A stretch of 64,000 nt of DNA from Longimicrobium sp. GTDB lineage: Bacteria; Gemmatimonadota; Gemmatimonadetes; Longimicrobiales; Longimicrobiaceae. Positions 55,926 to 64,000 of this stretch are shown here, piece by piece. The notes under the pieces were generated by a model. The model did not search any database and was not told the DNA's origin. It saw only the letters and a list, made by a program, of their open reading frames with translations. The stretch lies in contig NZ_DATIND010000009.1 of the NCBI RefSeq assembly GCF_035474595.1, positions 1-64,000 on the forward strand. Reading direction: 5' to 3'. How positions within the stretch are numbered: position 1 is the first letter of the stretch; every line of letters starts with the position of its first letter. The position numbers and the translations under genes were made by a program.

Positions 55926-58900
55926 TCAGTCCTTCCCATTCCCCAGCGCACTGGCGACCGCGCCGAGGAGCTGCTCGGCGGTGAAGGGCTTGCCCAGGAA
56001 GCCGGTGCCGGGGTCCAGCACGCCGTGGCGCTGCACCGCCTCCTCGGTGTAGCCGGACATGTAGATCACGGGGACGCCCGCGCGCGCCTCGCGGAGGCGC
56101 GAGGCCAGCAGCCGCCCGCCGAGGCGCGGCATCACCACGTCCGTCACCAGCACGTCGATGCGGCCCGAATGAGCGGAGGCGACGCGCAGCGCCTCCTCGC
56201 CGTCGGCGGCCTCGAGCACGGTATAGCCGGCACGGCTCAGGACGCGCACCGCCAGCCGCCGCACCGTCACCTCGTCCTCGGCCAGCAGCACCGTCCCCGC
56301 CCCCCGCGCGGCCAGGGCGGGCGCCGCCGCCTCCGCCGTCAAAGTGGCGGGCTCGGCCACGGGGGGGAGGTAGATGCGGATGGTGGTGCCGCGCCCCAGC
56401 TCCGAGTCGATCCAGATGAAGCCGCCGCTCTGCTTCACGATCCCGTAGACGGTGGAGAGCCCCAGCCCCGTGCCGCGCCCCGCCGGCTTGGTGGTGAAGA
56501 AGGGCTCGAAGGCGCGCTCCCGTGTCTCGGCGTCCATTCCCTGCCCGGTGTCGCTCACCGCCAGCAGCACGTACGGGCCGGGGACCACGTAGGGATAGGC
56601 GCGCTTCAGGTCCTCGCCCAGCTCCTCGTTGCGCGTCTCCACCGTCAGCCGCCCGCCGGCGGGCATGGCGTCGCGCCCGTTCACGGCCAGGTTCAGGATC
56701 ACCTGCTCCACCTGCCCGGGGTCGGCGCGCACCTGCCCCAGCTCGGGGTCCAGCCGCGTGGCCAGCTCCACGTCCTCGCCGATCAGGCGGCGCAGCATGC
56801 GCTCCATCTCGCGCACCACGCCGTTCAGCCCCAGCACCCGCGGCTGCAGCACCTGGCGCCGGCTGAAGGCCAGCAGCTGCCGCGTGAGCGTGGCCGCGCG
56901 GTCCGATGCCTTGCGGATCTCCTCCACGTCCTCGCGCCGCGGGTCGCCCGGGGGGATGTCGAAGAGGAGGAGCTCGGCGTTGCCGCGGATGGCGGTGAGC
57001 AGGTTGTTGAAGTCGTGCGCCACGCCCCCGGCCAGCCGCCCCACCGCGTCCATCTTCTGCGCCTGCAGCAGCTGCTGCTGCGAGGCCAGGAGCGCCTCCT
57101 CGGCCTCGCGCCGCTCGGTCACGTCGCGCGAGTTCACCACGATCCCCGTGACCGCCGGGTCGTGCAGCAGCGAGGTGCCGATCGACTCCAGCGTGCGGTA
57201 CGAGCCGTCGGCCGCGCGCATGCGGAACTCCAGCCACTGCGGCTCGCCCGGCGCGCGGATGGCGCGGTCGAACACCTCCAGCACCGCGGGCACGTCGTCG
57301 GGGTGCACCAGCTCGAACAGGTACGTTCCCGCCAGCTCCTGGCGGTCGTACCCCAGCGTGCGCTCTACCGACGGGCTGGCGAAGCGCACGTCGCCGTCGC
57401 CTTCCAGCACGGTGATGATGTCGTGCGCGTTCTCGATGAGCGAGCGGAAGTGGCGCTCGCGGCGGCGCAGCGCCTCCTCGCTCTCGCGGCGCGCGGTGAC
57501 GTCGCGGGTGTTGTAGACGATGCCGTTGACCGAGGCGTCGTTCAGCAGGTTGCGGGCGACCACCTCGACCACGCAGTAGCGCCCGTTGCGGTGGCGCATG
57601 CGGAACTCGGCTTCCGCCGTGCTCCCCGGCTCGCGCACCAGCCGCCCGAAGCGCTCGCGCACCCCGGCCAGGTCGTCGGGGTGCACGGTCTCCAGCGCCT
57701 GCATCCGCATCCACTCGCGCGGCGCGTACCCCGTGACCCGCTCCACCGCGGGCGACACGTAGCGCAGGGTCCCGTCCGCGTTGCCGACCGCCACCACCTC
57801 GCCCGAGGTTTCGATGAGCGCGCGGAAGTAGTCGCCGCTGCGGCGCAGCGCCGCCTCGGCCAGCCGGCGCTGGGTGACGTCGGTGATGAACCCCTCGAGC
57901 ACCGTGGGGCGCCCCGGCTCGCAGACGGCCACGCCCGTCTCGGCCACCCAGCGCTCCTCGCCGCCCCGCGTGGTGATGCGGTACTCCAGCTCGAACGGGC
58001 GCCCGGCGGCCACCGCGGCCTGCACCCGGTTCCATACCAGCTGCCGGTCGGCGGGAACGATCAGGTCGCCGAAGGCCACGCCCGCGCTTCCCACCAGCTC
58101 GCCGGGGGTGTAGCCGGTGAGCGCGGTGCTGCCCTCGCTGACGAACTCCAGCGTCCAGCGGCGCTCGTTGCGGCAGCGGTAGGCCACGCCGGGAAGGTTG
58201 CCCAGCAGCGTGGACAGCTCGCGCCGGCTCTCGCGCAGCCGCGCGGCGATGCGCTCGCGCTCCACCACCAGCCCCAGCTGCGTTCCCACGTTGGTCAGCA
58301 GCCCCACCATCTCCGGGTCGGCGCGCTCCGGGCGCTCGGAGAAGAACTCCACCACCGCCGCCACCTGCCCTTCCGCGCGGACGGGAACGGCCACGGCGCC
58401 GCGGATGTGCGCGGTGCCGTGCCGCGCGAACCAGGGCGCATCGGCCACGTCTTCCACCCACACCGGCGCACCGGCCTGCACCGCGCGCCCGGGGAGCCCC
58501 TCGCCGCGCTCCAGGCGCAGCGCGCGGGTGGCCTCGCGCAACGCCGCGTAGCGCTTCCCCGCGCGCCAGATGCCGCTGGACACGAACGCGCCGTCGTCGG
58601 CGCGCACCCACACGTGGCCGGCGGCCCAGCCGGCGTGCGCGCAGATGAGCCCCAGCACCTGGCGCAGCACGTCGTCGAGCGTGGCGGCGCGGTTGGCGGC
58701 GGTGGCCACGCCGCGCAGCAGCTCCAGCGCCGCGGCCCGGCGGCGCTCGGCCTCGGCGGCGGCGCGGCGGTCGGTGACGTCGTCCACCATCGCCAGCGCG
58801 AACACGGGCTGGCCGCCGCGCCGCCGCACGCTCAGCCCCACGCGCACCCACGCCTCGCGGCCGCCGCGCCCCACCAGCCGCACCTCGCCGTCGCGACCGG

Positions 58901-59576
58901 CCACGCACCCTTCGTTCAGCGCGATGCGGAGGGCGGCGGCATCGTCGTCCTCATCGGGGATGAAGTCGGCGAGCGGGCGGCCGGAGAGCCGCGTGGGGCG
59001 CACGCCCAGCATCCGCGCCAGCGCCCGGTTCGCGCGCAGGATGCGGCCGCCCAGGTCCAGCACCGCCATCCCCGACGCCGAGCTCTCGAACATCGCGCGG
59101 AAGACGGCGTAGCCCGGGCGCGCGGACTCGCGCTCGGGTTTCGCGTCGGCCGCTGGTTCGACGATGGGAGATGCATCCTCCGCCGTGGGGACGAGCGCCG
59201 CGGCGTCGTCCAGCGCGGCGCGGTCCGCGGGCGTCCACTGCCGCGCGCGCGTGGCGGCCACGCCGATGCAGCCGCCGGGCAGCGGGACGGCGGCGATCGC
59301 TTTCAGCGGGCCTGCACCGTCTTCCTTCGGCAGATCGGCGACGCAGACGGGGCCGCCCGCCCGGGTGACGCGCGTGCAGAAACGGGCGAGAACGGCGCGC
59401 GCGCCCTCGCCGATCCGCTTGCCGCCGGCGTCCAGGTGAAGCGTGCCGTGGTCGTACGCAAAGGAGACGGGAACCGCGAGGGCGCGCGCGGCCAGCCGGG
59501 CCGCGGAGCGCGCGCGGCCAGCGGGGTCGTCGTGTGACGGTGCCGCTTGTGGAGTGGAGGTGCCCTGTTCAACCAT
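55926..59576 (-). CDS. Hybrid sensor histidine kinase with PAS/GAF array and receiver
   Basis: 1216 aa, ATG 59576; a longer frame to 59633 has no better start. The first ~165 residues are GAF-like. PAS domains lie near 166-290, 455-580, 582-705 and 707-830 (YRTLESIGTSLL, VVNSRDVTERREAEEALLASQQ), with a GAF domain near 300-445. The HisKA motif VGRLAGGVAHDFNNLLTAIRG puts the phosphoacceptor His at 854; HATPase_c spans about 955-1075 (NLAVNGRDAMP, DTGQGMD, GTGLGLSTVYGI). A receiver (about 1100-1213) has the phospho-Asp1146 in VTDVVMPRLGG. Soluble, no membrane helix; senses cytoplasmic signals. Single gene, no adjacent regulator. Confidence 0.93.
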   Translation of the reverse strand: MVEQGTSTPQAAPSHDDPAGRARSAARLAARALAVPVSFAYDHGTLHLDAGGKRIGEGARAVLARFCTRVTRAGGPVCVADLPKEDGAGPLKAIAAVPLPGGCIGVAATRARQWTPADRAALDDAAALVPTAEDASPIVEPAADAKPERESARPGYAVFRAMFESSASGMAVLDLGGRILRANRALARMLGVRPTRLSGRPLADFIPDEDDDAAALRIALNEGCVAGRDGEVRLVGRGGREAWVRVGLSVRRRGGQPVFALAMVDDVTDRRAAAEAERRRAAALELLRGVATAANRAATLDDVLRQVLGLICAHAGWAAGHVWVRADDGAFVSSGIWRAGKRYAALREATRALRLERGEGLPGRAVQAGAPVWVEDVADAPWFARHGTAHIRGAVAVPVRAEGQVAAVVEFFSERPERADPEMVGLLTNVGTQLGLVVERERIAARLRESRRELSTLLGNLPGVAYRCRNERRWTLEFVSEGSTALTGYTPGELVGSAGVAFGDLIVPADRQLVWNRVQAAVAAGRPFELEYRITTRGGEERWVAETGVAVCEPGRPTVLEGFITDVTQRRLAEAALRRSGDYFRALIETSGEVVAVGNADGTLRYVSPAVERVTGYAPREWMRMQALETVHPDDLAGVRERFGRLVREPGSTAEAEFRMRHRNGRYCVVEVVARNLLNDASVNGIVYNTRDVTARRESEEALRRRERHFRSLIENAHDIITVLEGDGDVRFASPSVERTLGYDRQELAGTYLFELVHPDDVPAVLEVFDRAIRAPGEPQWLEFRMRAADGSYRTLESIGTSLLHDPAVTGIVVNSRDVTERREAEEALLASQQQLLQAQKMDAVGRLAGGVAHDFNNLLTAIRGNAELLLFDIPPGDPRREDVEEIRKASDRAATLTRQLLAFSRRQVLQPRVLGLNGVVREMERMLRRLIGEDVELATRLDPELGQVRADPGQVEQVILNLAVNGRDAMPAGGRLTVETRNEELGEDLKRAYPYVVPGPYVLLAVSDTGQGMDAETRERAFEPFFTTKPAGRGTGLGLSTVYGIVKQSGGFIWIDSELGRGTTIRIYLPPVAEPATLTAEAAAPALAARGAGTVLLAEDEVTVRRLAVRVLSRAGYTVLEAADGEEALRVASAHSGRIDVLVTDVVMPRLGGRLLASRLREARAGVPVIYMSGYTEEAVQRHGVLDPGTGFLGKPFTAEQLLGAVASALGNGKD

Positions 59577-59831
59577 CAATGAACCGCCGGCCCGACGTAC
59601 GCCCACCGGACAACACGAGGGCGCGTACGGCACGCGCCTGCCCGCCTGTCCAGCCCCCGCGGATCACGGAAGGGCCATGCCACGACCCTCGGGATGCGCG
59701 GAACCGGGCGTCATCAATCTGCCGTAAAATAACTCCGTTATGACGAAATCTCAATTTGTCCAATCGATGCCTGCTGCGAGCGACGGGAGACCAACTGAAA
59801 CGAATTGCTCACACGGAAGGCATCCGGACGG

Positions 59832-60220
59832 GCCTTTGGGTCCGCCCGCGTCCGCTCCCGGGCGAACCCATCGCGTCAGCGCAGCCGAGATATCCCAAAC
59901 TGCGTCATCGGTAGATGGTATCGCGCTGGATAAGCTTCCGTGTCCGCCCGCCGATGATCGTGCTGTGGACGGGCCTCGGGTTTGTCCTTCTCTGCCGAGT
60001 CGAAATGATATGTCGGAAATTTCCGACATATTGATCCGCGGCCGCACCCACATCCTCGCCGTGCGGGAACCGCAACTCACGGAGCCGCGGCTCAAGTGCG
60101 GCTATGCACGGATGGTTAGCAGTGCGCCGAACCATCATCTTGATGACGTAGTTGACGGCGTTGTAGCCCACGTCGAAGCGGCGGGCGCGCCAGATGGGCC
60201 CGTCGTAGGCCAGATCGCCA
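59832..60220. repeat. MITE-like palindromic element, copy d
   Basis: Terminal words aactgcgtcatc (59898) and gatgacgtagtt (ending 60153), 256 bp apart. Central perfect 24-bp palindrome at 60008-60031 with core gtcggaaatttccgac. Outer flanks match c. Between the hybrid kinase start and the holin-BrkB stop, so 3' to a gene as in the other copies. The stretch 59577-59831 before it has no gene either. Confidence 0.8.
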
Positions 60221-60230
60221 CGACGGAAAG

Positions 60231-60309
60231 TGCGTGAGTTCGGAAATGCACGAGTGCGCTGGATCCACGCAGGACCAGCGCACTCACGCACTTCCGCACT
60301 TCCGCACTT
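60231..60309. repeat. gtgcgtgag hairpin, terminator of holin-BrkB gene
   Basis: gaaagtgcgtgagttcggaa to the centre gcgctggatccacgcaggac and back to cgcactcacgcacttccgca. The two halves pair over about 30 bp with a few mismatches. It ends 7 bp before the leftward gene stop at 60317. Confidence 0.75.
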
Positions 60310-60316
60310 CAGTTAG

Positions 60317-61705
60317 TCAGCCCCTACGCTCCATCTCCGACGCGAACTCGCCGCCGAGGAGGATGACGGTGGAGGTGTAGTACATCCACAGCAGCAGGAC
60401 GATGATGCCGCCCAGCACGCCGTACGTCTTGCTGTACGAGCCGAAGTTCGCGGCGTACAGGCGGAACCCGAGCGTCGCCAGCACCCACAGCCCCGCGGCG
60501 ATGGCGGACGCCTTCAGCAGCACCAGCTTGCACCCGCGCTGATCCACGTTCGGCAGCACGTAGTACACGATCCAGAACGCGCCGACCACCAGCGCGAAGC
60601 CGAGCGGCCACTGCACCACCGTCCACACGACCCCCAGCCCGAACCCCTTCGCCAGCGCGGGCCCGGCAACGAGGACGACGCTCCCCGCGAGGAAGAGGAT
60701 GCCGACGCCCAGCAGCGTGCCCAGCGCGACGGCGCGGCGCTTCACGAAGCCGCGCGCACAGTCCACGTGCCAGGCGGCGTTCAGCGTATCCTCCAGCGCC
60801 ATGAACACGGCGGCGCCGGACCACATGGCCAGCAGCAGGCCCAGCGAGAGCAGGCCGGGATGGTTCTTGTGCACGACGTCGTTCACGAACCCGTTCACCA
60901 GCGCGCCCGCCTCGGCCGGCAGGTTCTGGCGGAGACTGCCCGTCAGCCAGTCCGCCGTGTCCTGCCCGCCGAACACGCCCGCGAGCCCGAACCCCGCCAT
61001 CAGCAGCGGCGGGAGCGACATGAAGAAGTAGTAGGCGACCTTGGCCGCCTGGTTGGGGATGTCGTCGTTCTTGTACTTCGTCCACACGCGCTTCCACAGC
61101 GGCCACGCGAGCGGCGGCTCGGCGGCCGAGCGCACCGGGCTTCCCGCGCCGTGCGTCCCCGGCACCGGCGTGGACGCGTCGTCGGCGTCGCGGCGGGGAT
61201 ATCCCCCGCGCATGGAGGGCGGCGGCGGGAGCGGGGCGGGGGAGAGCGCGCGGGGAGCGCCGGCATCGGCGGCAAGGGCGGAGCGGAGCTCGGCGGCCTC
61301 GTCCTTCGCCCAGTCCCCCGTCTCGCGCAGCGTGCCGAGCGCTACCTCGGGCGCAAGGGGACGCGACCGGGCGTGCTTCAGCGCGGCGAGCAGGAGGATG
61401 ACGCCGATGGTGACGAGGAGAACGCCGACGATCAGCGCGGAGAGCCAGTAGCGGCGCCCCAGCAGGTCGCCGACGCCAAAGACCAGCGCCTCGAGCAGGA
61501 CCAGCGCGCCGACGGCCGCGATCGCCGCGCCCGCGGCCGCTTTCCCCGCGTCGGAGGCGAGCGAGCGGAGGTTCTGGCGCAGCTCCAGCTTCGCCAGCGC
61601 GACCTCGTGGCGGACCAGCGCCGACGCGTCCGCGCCGAGGCGCCGGAACAGCTCGCCCAGCGAGCGCTCGCCCGTGGCATCGGGGCCGGGGGTCGGATCG
61701 GTCAT
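60317..61705 (-). CDS. Phage-holin-like / BrkB(YihY) fusion membrane protein
   Basis: 462 aa. N-terminal ~125 residues: RLGADASALVRHEVALAKLELRQNLRS, then two helices (about 58-77, 88-108), the pattern of the putative actinobacterial holin-X/phage_holin_3 family. A Pro/Arg-rich linker (about 150-195) follows. Residues about 205-460 are a YihY/BrkB domain with five or six helices: NDDIPNQAAKVAYYFFMSLPPLLMAGFGLAGVFGG, MWSGAAVFMALEDTLNAAW, YGVLGGIIVLLLWMYYTSTVILLGGEFASEMERR. YihY is a putative transporter/virulence factor with unclear role. A fusion of these two is uncommon. Single gene. Confidence 0.85.
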   Translation of the reverse strand: MTDPTPGPDATGERSLGELFRRLGADASALVRHEVALAKLELRQNLRSLASDAGKAAAGAAIAAVGALVLLEALVFGVGDLLGRRYWLSALIVGVLLVTIGVILLLAALKHARSRPLAPEVALGTLRETGDWAKDEAAELRSALAADAGAPRALSPAPLPPPPSMRGGYPRRDADDASTPVPGTHGAGSPVRSAAEPPLAWPLWKRVWTKYKNDDIPNQAAKVAYYFFMSLPPLLMAGFGLAGVFGGQDTADWLTGSLRQNLPAEAGALVNGFVNDVVHKNHPGLLSLGLLLAMWSGAAVFMALEDTLNAAWHVDCARGFVKRRAVALGTLLGVGILFLAGSVVLVAGPALAKGFGLGVVWTVVQWPLGFALVVGAFWIVYYVLPNVDQRGCKLVLLKASAIAAGLWVLATLGFRLYAANFGSYSKTYGVLGGIIVLLLWMYYTSTVILLGGEFASEMERRG

Positions 61706-61842
61706 CTTTCCGGAGGGGGATTGGACAGACGTTGGTCGGAAAAAGCGGCACGGCGCAAAAGAGATGCCCGTTGCCTGACCATGGTTTTCGTAGCAGATTG
61801 GCGCAGGTTTTTTCGTCCTCTTGCTGCCCGCCCGGAGATTGG

Positions 61843-62361
61843 ATGAGGAGGGTTTCGCAGACAGCCGCGGGGATCGTCCTTTTCCACCTGGTGGAAGGCG
61901 AGCGTCGCTACCTGCTGGTGCGGTCGGCGCTCACGCGGCGGCCCATCTGGGAATTCCCCAAGGGCGGGGTGGAGGCGGGCGAGACCGACGAGATCGCCGC
62001 CGAGCGCGAACTGCAGGAAGAGGCGGGGATGCGGGTGGGCGACTACCGCGTGCTCACCGGCTTCCGCGAGGAGGAGCGCTACGTGTTCACGCAGGGGAAG
62101 GGCGAGGCGCGCACGCTGATCGTGAAGCGCGTGGTGTACTTCCTGGCCGAGTCCAACACCGACGCCGTCACCATCAGCCACGAGGCCGAGGCGTACCGCT
62201 GGGCCGCGTACGACGACGCCTACCGCCTCCTCCGCTTCCCCGGCAAGCGCGCCGTCCTCGAGCGCGCCGAGGCCTTCCTGAACCGGATCGCGGCGCCGTC
62301 CGGCTCGGCCCCGACCGGCGCGGCATCGACCGGGTCAGCACCTTCCAGCGCGTCCTCGTAG
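61843..62361 (+). CDS. NUDIX hydrolase
   Basis: 172 aa. PKGGVEAGETDEIAAERELQEEAGM is the Nudix box (Gx5Ex7REUxEExGU) and sits at about 39-61. N-terminal SQTAAGIVLFHLVEGERRYLLVRS and C-terminal EAEAYRWAAYDDAYRLL fit the diadenosine-polyphosphate/RppH-like group. The last ~30 residues are Ala/Ser-rich. ATG at 61843 with ggag 7 nt upstream; the frame from 61732 is longer but lacks homology. Divergent from the holin-BrkB gene. Ends at an intrinsic terminator. Confidence 0.9.
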   Translation: MRRVSQTAAGIVLFHLVEGERRYLLVRSALTRRPIWEFPKGGVEAGETDEIAAERELQEEAGMRVGDYRVLTGFREEERYVFTQGKGEARTLIVKRVVYFLAESNTDAVTISHEAEAYRWAAYDDAYRLLRFPGKRAVLERAEAFLNRIAAPSGSAPTGAASTGSAPSSASS

Positions 62362-62367
62362 CTCGTT

Positions 62368-62394
62368 ATCTCGATCGGTATCTCGAGATTTTTT
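62368..62394 (+). terminator. Intrinsic terminator of NUDIX gene
   Basis: atctcga (62368-62374), loop tcggtatc, tcgagat (62383-62389), then ttttt. Classic stem plus U-run just after the stop. Confidence 0.85.
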
Positions 62395-62757
62395 GAACGG
62401 CTTTTCTATCTGTCTTTGGATCGAATTTCCAACTGCGAACTGATGGTGCGGGCGTAGCATCTCCGCGCGGGTCCGGCGCCCGTGGAGCCCTCTCCCCGCG
62501 ACTTAGAGCGCGTACCCCCTCCCGATAACGGGAGGGGGTAACTTCTTGTGGGGCGCGCAGATGGCGGGGCATGCGTCGCTTTTCGCGTGATGCGTGACCC
62601 TGTCCAGCTTGTCGGTTGGGGAGGCTTGGTCATGATGAGTTCTCCCCTCCCCCGCGGAGCGGGCGGAGGGGCTGGGGGAGGGGGCCAGCGAGGCGGGCAA
62701 GATGCTTCCCTAAAGCGCGAACCCTCTCCTCCCGATGAGGTCTCCCTCTTCCTCCCC
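62395..62757. repeat. Intergenic palindromes between convergent genes
   Basis: A perfect 12-bp hairpin taccccctcccg-ataa-cgggagggggta at 62513-62540, of the ctctccc/gggagag family seen at 32736 and 41971. Another G-rich stretch (gcggagggg, ctggggg) follows near 62655-62700. No gene. Confidence 0.7.
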
Positions 62758-64000
62758 CTACGCCTCTCCCTCCATCGCCGGGAGGCGCACGGTGAAGGTG
62801 CTGCCGCGGCCGGGCCGGCTCGCGGCGGTGATGGTGCCGCCGTGCTGCTCCGCGATCATCCGCGCGATGGCCAGGCCCAGCCCGGTGCCGCCGCTGCGCT
62901 CGCGCGCCGCGTCGGCGCGGTAGAAGCGGTCGAACACGCGCGGCAGGGCGTCGGCCGCGATCCCCGTTCCCGTGTCCGTCACCGTCACCTCCACCGTGCG
63001 CTTCGCCGGGGGGATGGGGAGCGGCGGCTGGATCTCGTCCACCGGCGGCGGCGGGGGCGGCTCGTCCACCCTCCGCGCGGCGATGGCCACGGTGCCGCGC
63101 TCGGTGAACTTCACCGCGTTGGAGACCAGGTTCAGGAAGAGGCGGCGGAGCGGCCCGGCCGAGCCCATCACCGCCAGGTCCTCCGGCGTCTCCAGCGTCA
63201 CCTCCACCTCCTTTCCCATCGCCAGCGCCTCGCCCACGTCCTGCACGTCGCGCAGCACCGCGGCCAGGTCGATGCGCTCCAGCGCGGGCGCCACCGCCTG
63301 GTCGCCGCGCGCGAGCGTCAGCAGGTCCTCCACCAGCGCCAGCATCTGCTGCGTCTCGTCCATCACCTCGCCCAGCGTTTCGCGCAGCTCGTCGCTGGTG
63401 CGCTCGCGGGCCAGCGCCACCTCCGCCGTCCCCCGGATGGCGGTCAGCGGCGTGCGCAGCTCGTGGCTGGCGTCGGCGGTGAAGCTGCGCAGCGTTTCCA
63501 CCGCCCGCTGCAGGCGCGCCAGCATCTCGTTGAACGAGCGCGACAGCTCGCGCAGCTCGGTGGGGTGCTCGGGCTCTTCCACCCGCCGCCCCAGCCCCGC
63601 GATCCCGATCTCCCGCGTCGCCCCCACCAGCCGGTTCAGCGGCTGCAGGATGCGGTTGGCGATGGTGTAGCCCACGCCCGCGCCCGCCAGCGCCGTGACA
63701 GGGATCAGGATCAGCGCGATGAAGGCGAACGACTTCAGCGCCCGCTTCTCCACGTCGCCGCTGCGGGCCACGAAGATCTGGATCACGTCGCCCGTGGCCA
63801 GGCGGCTGCGGCGGCGCAGCGCCTCCACCTCGCCCGGCGCGGGGGGCAGCCGCGTCTCCTCGACCGCGGTGCGGGGGATGTTGGGGGGAAGGATGAGCTG
63901 CTCGGCCGCGGCCGCCGTCTCGCGCAGCGACTGCGTGCCCGCGCGGGCGAGCGACTGCCGCAGGATCAGGTACGTCGCCACTCCGAACACGGCGAGCGCG
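62758..64000 (-). CDS. Sensor histidine kinase, N-terminus cut by window edge
   Basis: At least 410 aa visible and open past 64000. An N-terminal membrane helix (ALAVFGVATYLILRQSL), periplasmic region (about 30-70), second helix (FAFIALILIPVTALAGAGVGYTI), HAMP (about 105-160, NRLVGATREIGIAGLGRRVEEP), HisKA with ASHELRTPLTAIRGTAEVAL, and HATPase (about 260-405, SNAVKF, DTGTGIA, GGTGLGLAIARMI). A Pro-rich loop PPPPPPVDEIQPPLPIPP is inserted in the ATP domain. Likely membrane-bound with its response regulator upstream, beyond the window. 3' end complete. Confidence 0.88.
   Translation of the reverse strand, partial: ALAVFGVATYLILRQSLARAGTQSLRETAAAAEQLILPPNIPRTAVEETRLPPAPGEVEALRRRSRLATGDVIQIFVARSGDVEKRALKSFAFIALILIPVTALAGAGVGYTIANRILQPLNRLVGATREIGIAGLGRRVEEPEHPTELRELSRSFNEMLARLQRAVETLRSFTADASHELRTPLTAIRGTAEVALARERTSDELRETLGEVMDETQQMLALVEDLLTLARGDQAVAPALERIDLAAVLRDVQDVGEALAMGKEVEVTLETPEDLAVMGSAGPLRRLFLNLVSNAVKFTERGTVAIAARRVDEPPPPPPVDEIQPPLPIPPAKRTVEVTVTDTGTGIAADALPRVFDRFYRADAARERSGGTGLGLAIARMIAEQHGGTITAASRPGRGSTFTVRLPAMEGEA

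Noticed and set aside
55842-59537. 1231-codon plus-strand open frame opposite the hybrid kinase
   Set aside because: High-GC shadow of the real minus-strand kinase; His/Arg/Val-rich composition and no domain.

Overview
The window is high-GC (roughly 70% by eye) with dense, mostly leftward genes in the first 29 kb and mostly rightward genes afterwards. Gene content points to a Gram-negative, aerobic, heterotrophic bacterium: SDH, a pyruvate or branched-chain dehydrogenase, many Sec/lipobox proteins, an outer-membrane-type protein, YadA/S74-like surface fibres and PBP2. The style (paired HEAT and TolB-like proteins, abundant hairpin repeats, Ala/Arg-rich proteome) fits Gemmatimonadota, most like the Longimicrobium group. 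That placement is my inference; no rRNA is present to test it.

Layout. 0-4 kb: succinate dehydrogenase flavoprotein and membrane subunit (no sdhB). 4-10 kb: a lipoprotein, a SAM methyltransferase, and a BlaI-type repressor with an M56 (BlaR1-like) peptidase carrying HEAT repeats plus a second HEAT protein, behind a sigma70-like promoter overlapped by two palindromic operators. 10-12 kb: a VOC protein and a cupredoxin lipoprotein.

12-28.3 kb is the accessory highlight, all on the minus strand. It holds parts of a RiPP-type (lasso-like) system: a PqqD/RRE protein, a B2-type leader protease, two HPr-kinase-like proteins of identical length, a formyltransferase, a radical SAM enzyme, and two short precursor-like peptides sharing the spacing aromatic-xx-P-x-[VL]-xxx-[G/P]-xxxxx-T. 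These are interleaved with lipoproteins that share and shuffle domains and with three YadA-head/S74-chaperone fibre proteins. Each precursor-like peptide heads a unit of lipoprotein plus fibre gene(s). No lasso cyclase (asparagine-synthetase-like) is present and the predicted cores have no Asp/Glu, so this does not look like a standard lasso cluster.

28-42 kb is housekeeping: rlmN, a PTS IIA protein, VanZ, aspS, phoH, a 7TM-HD protein, ybeY, mgtE and recN. At 42-44 kb is a large secreted protein, then four tRNAs (Gly, Cys, Glu, Val), two of them with textbook promoters. 44.8-55.4 kb: a SET-domain methyltransferase, an L,D-transpeptidase, an MNT-type nucleotidyltransferase, PBP2, E1alpha-E1beta-E2 of a 2-oxoacid dehydrogenase, a BI-1 membrane protein and lipB (which would supply the lipoyl group for E2). 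55.9-64 kb: a large hybrid PAS/GAF histidine kinase, a holin-BrkB fusion, a NUDIX hydrolase and the 3' part of a second sensor kinase.

Almost every long intergenic gap is filled by a repeated palindromic element. I can separate at least six families: MITE-like elements of about 250-260 bp with matching termini (four loci), gtgcgtgag hairpins (eight loci), a two-hairpin element around gtgccgttgt (three copies), ggggacagg arms (three loci), ctctccc/gggagag hairpins (four), and a 230-bp inverted repeat at 10 kb.
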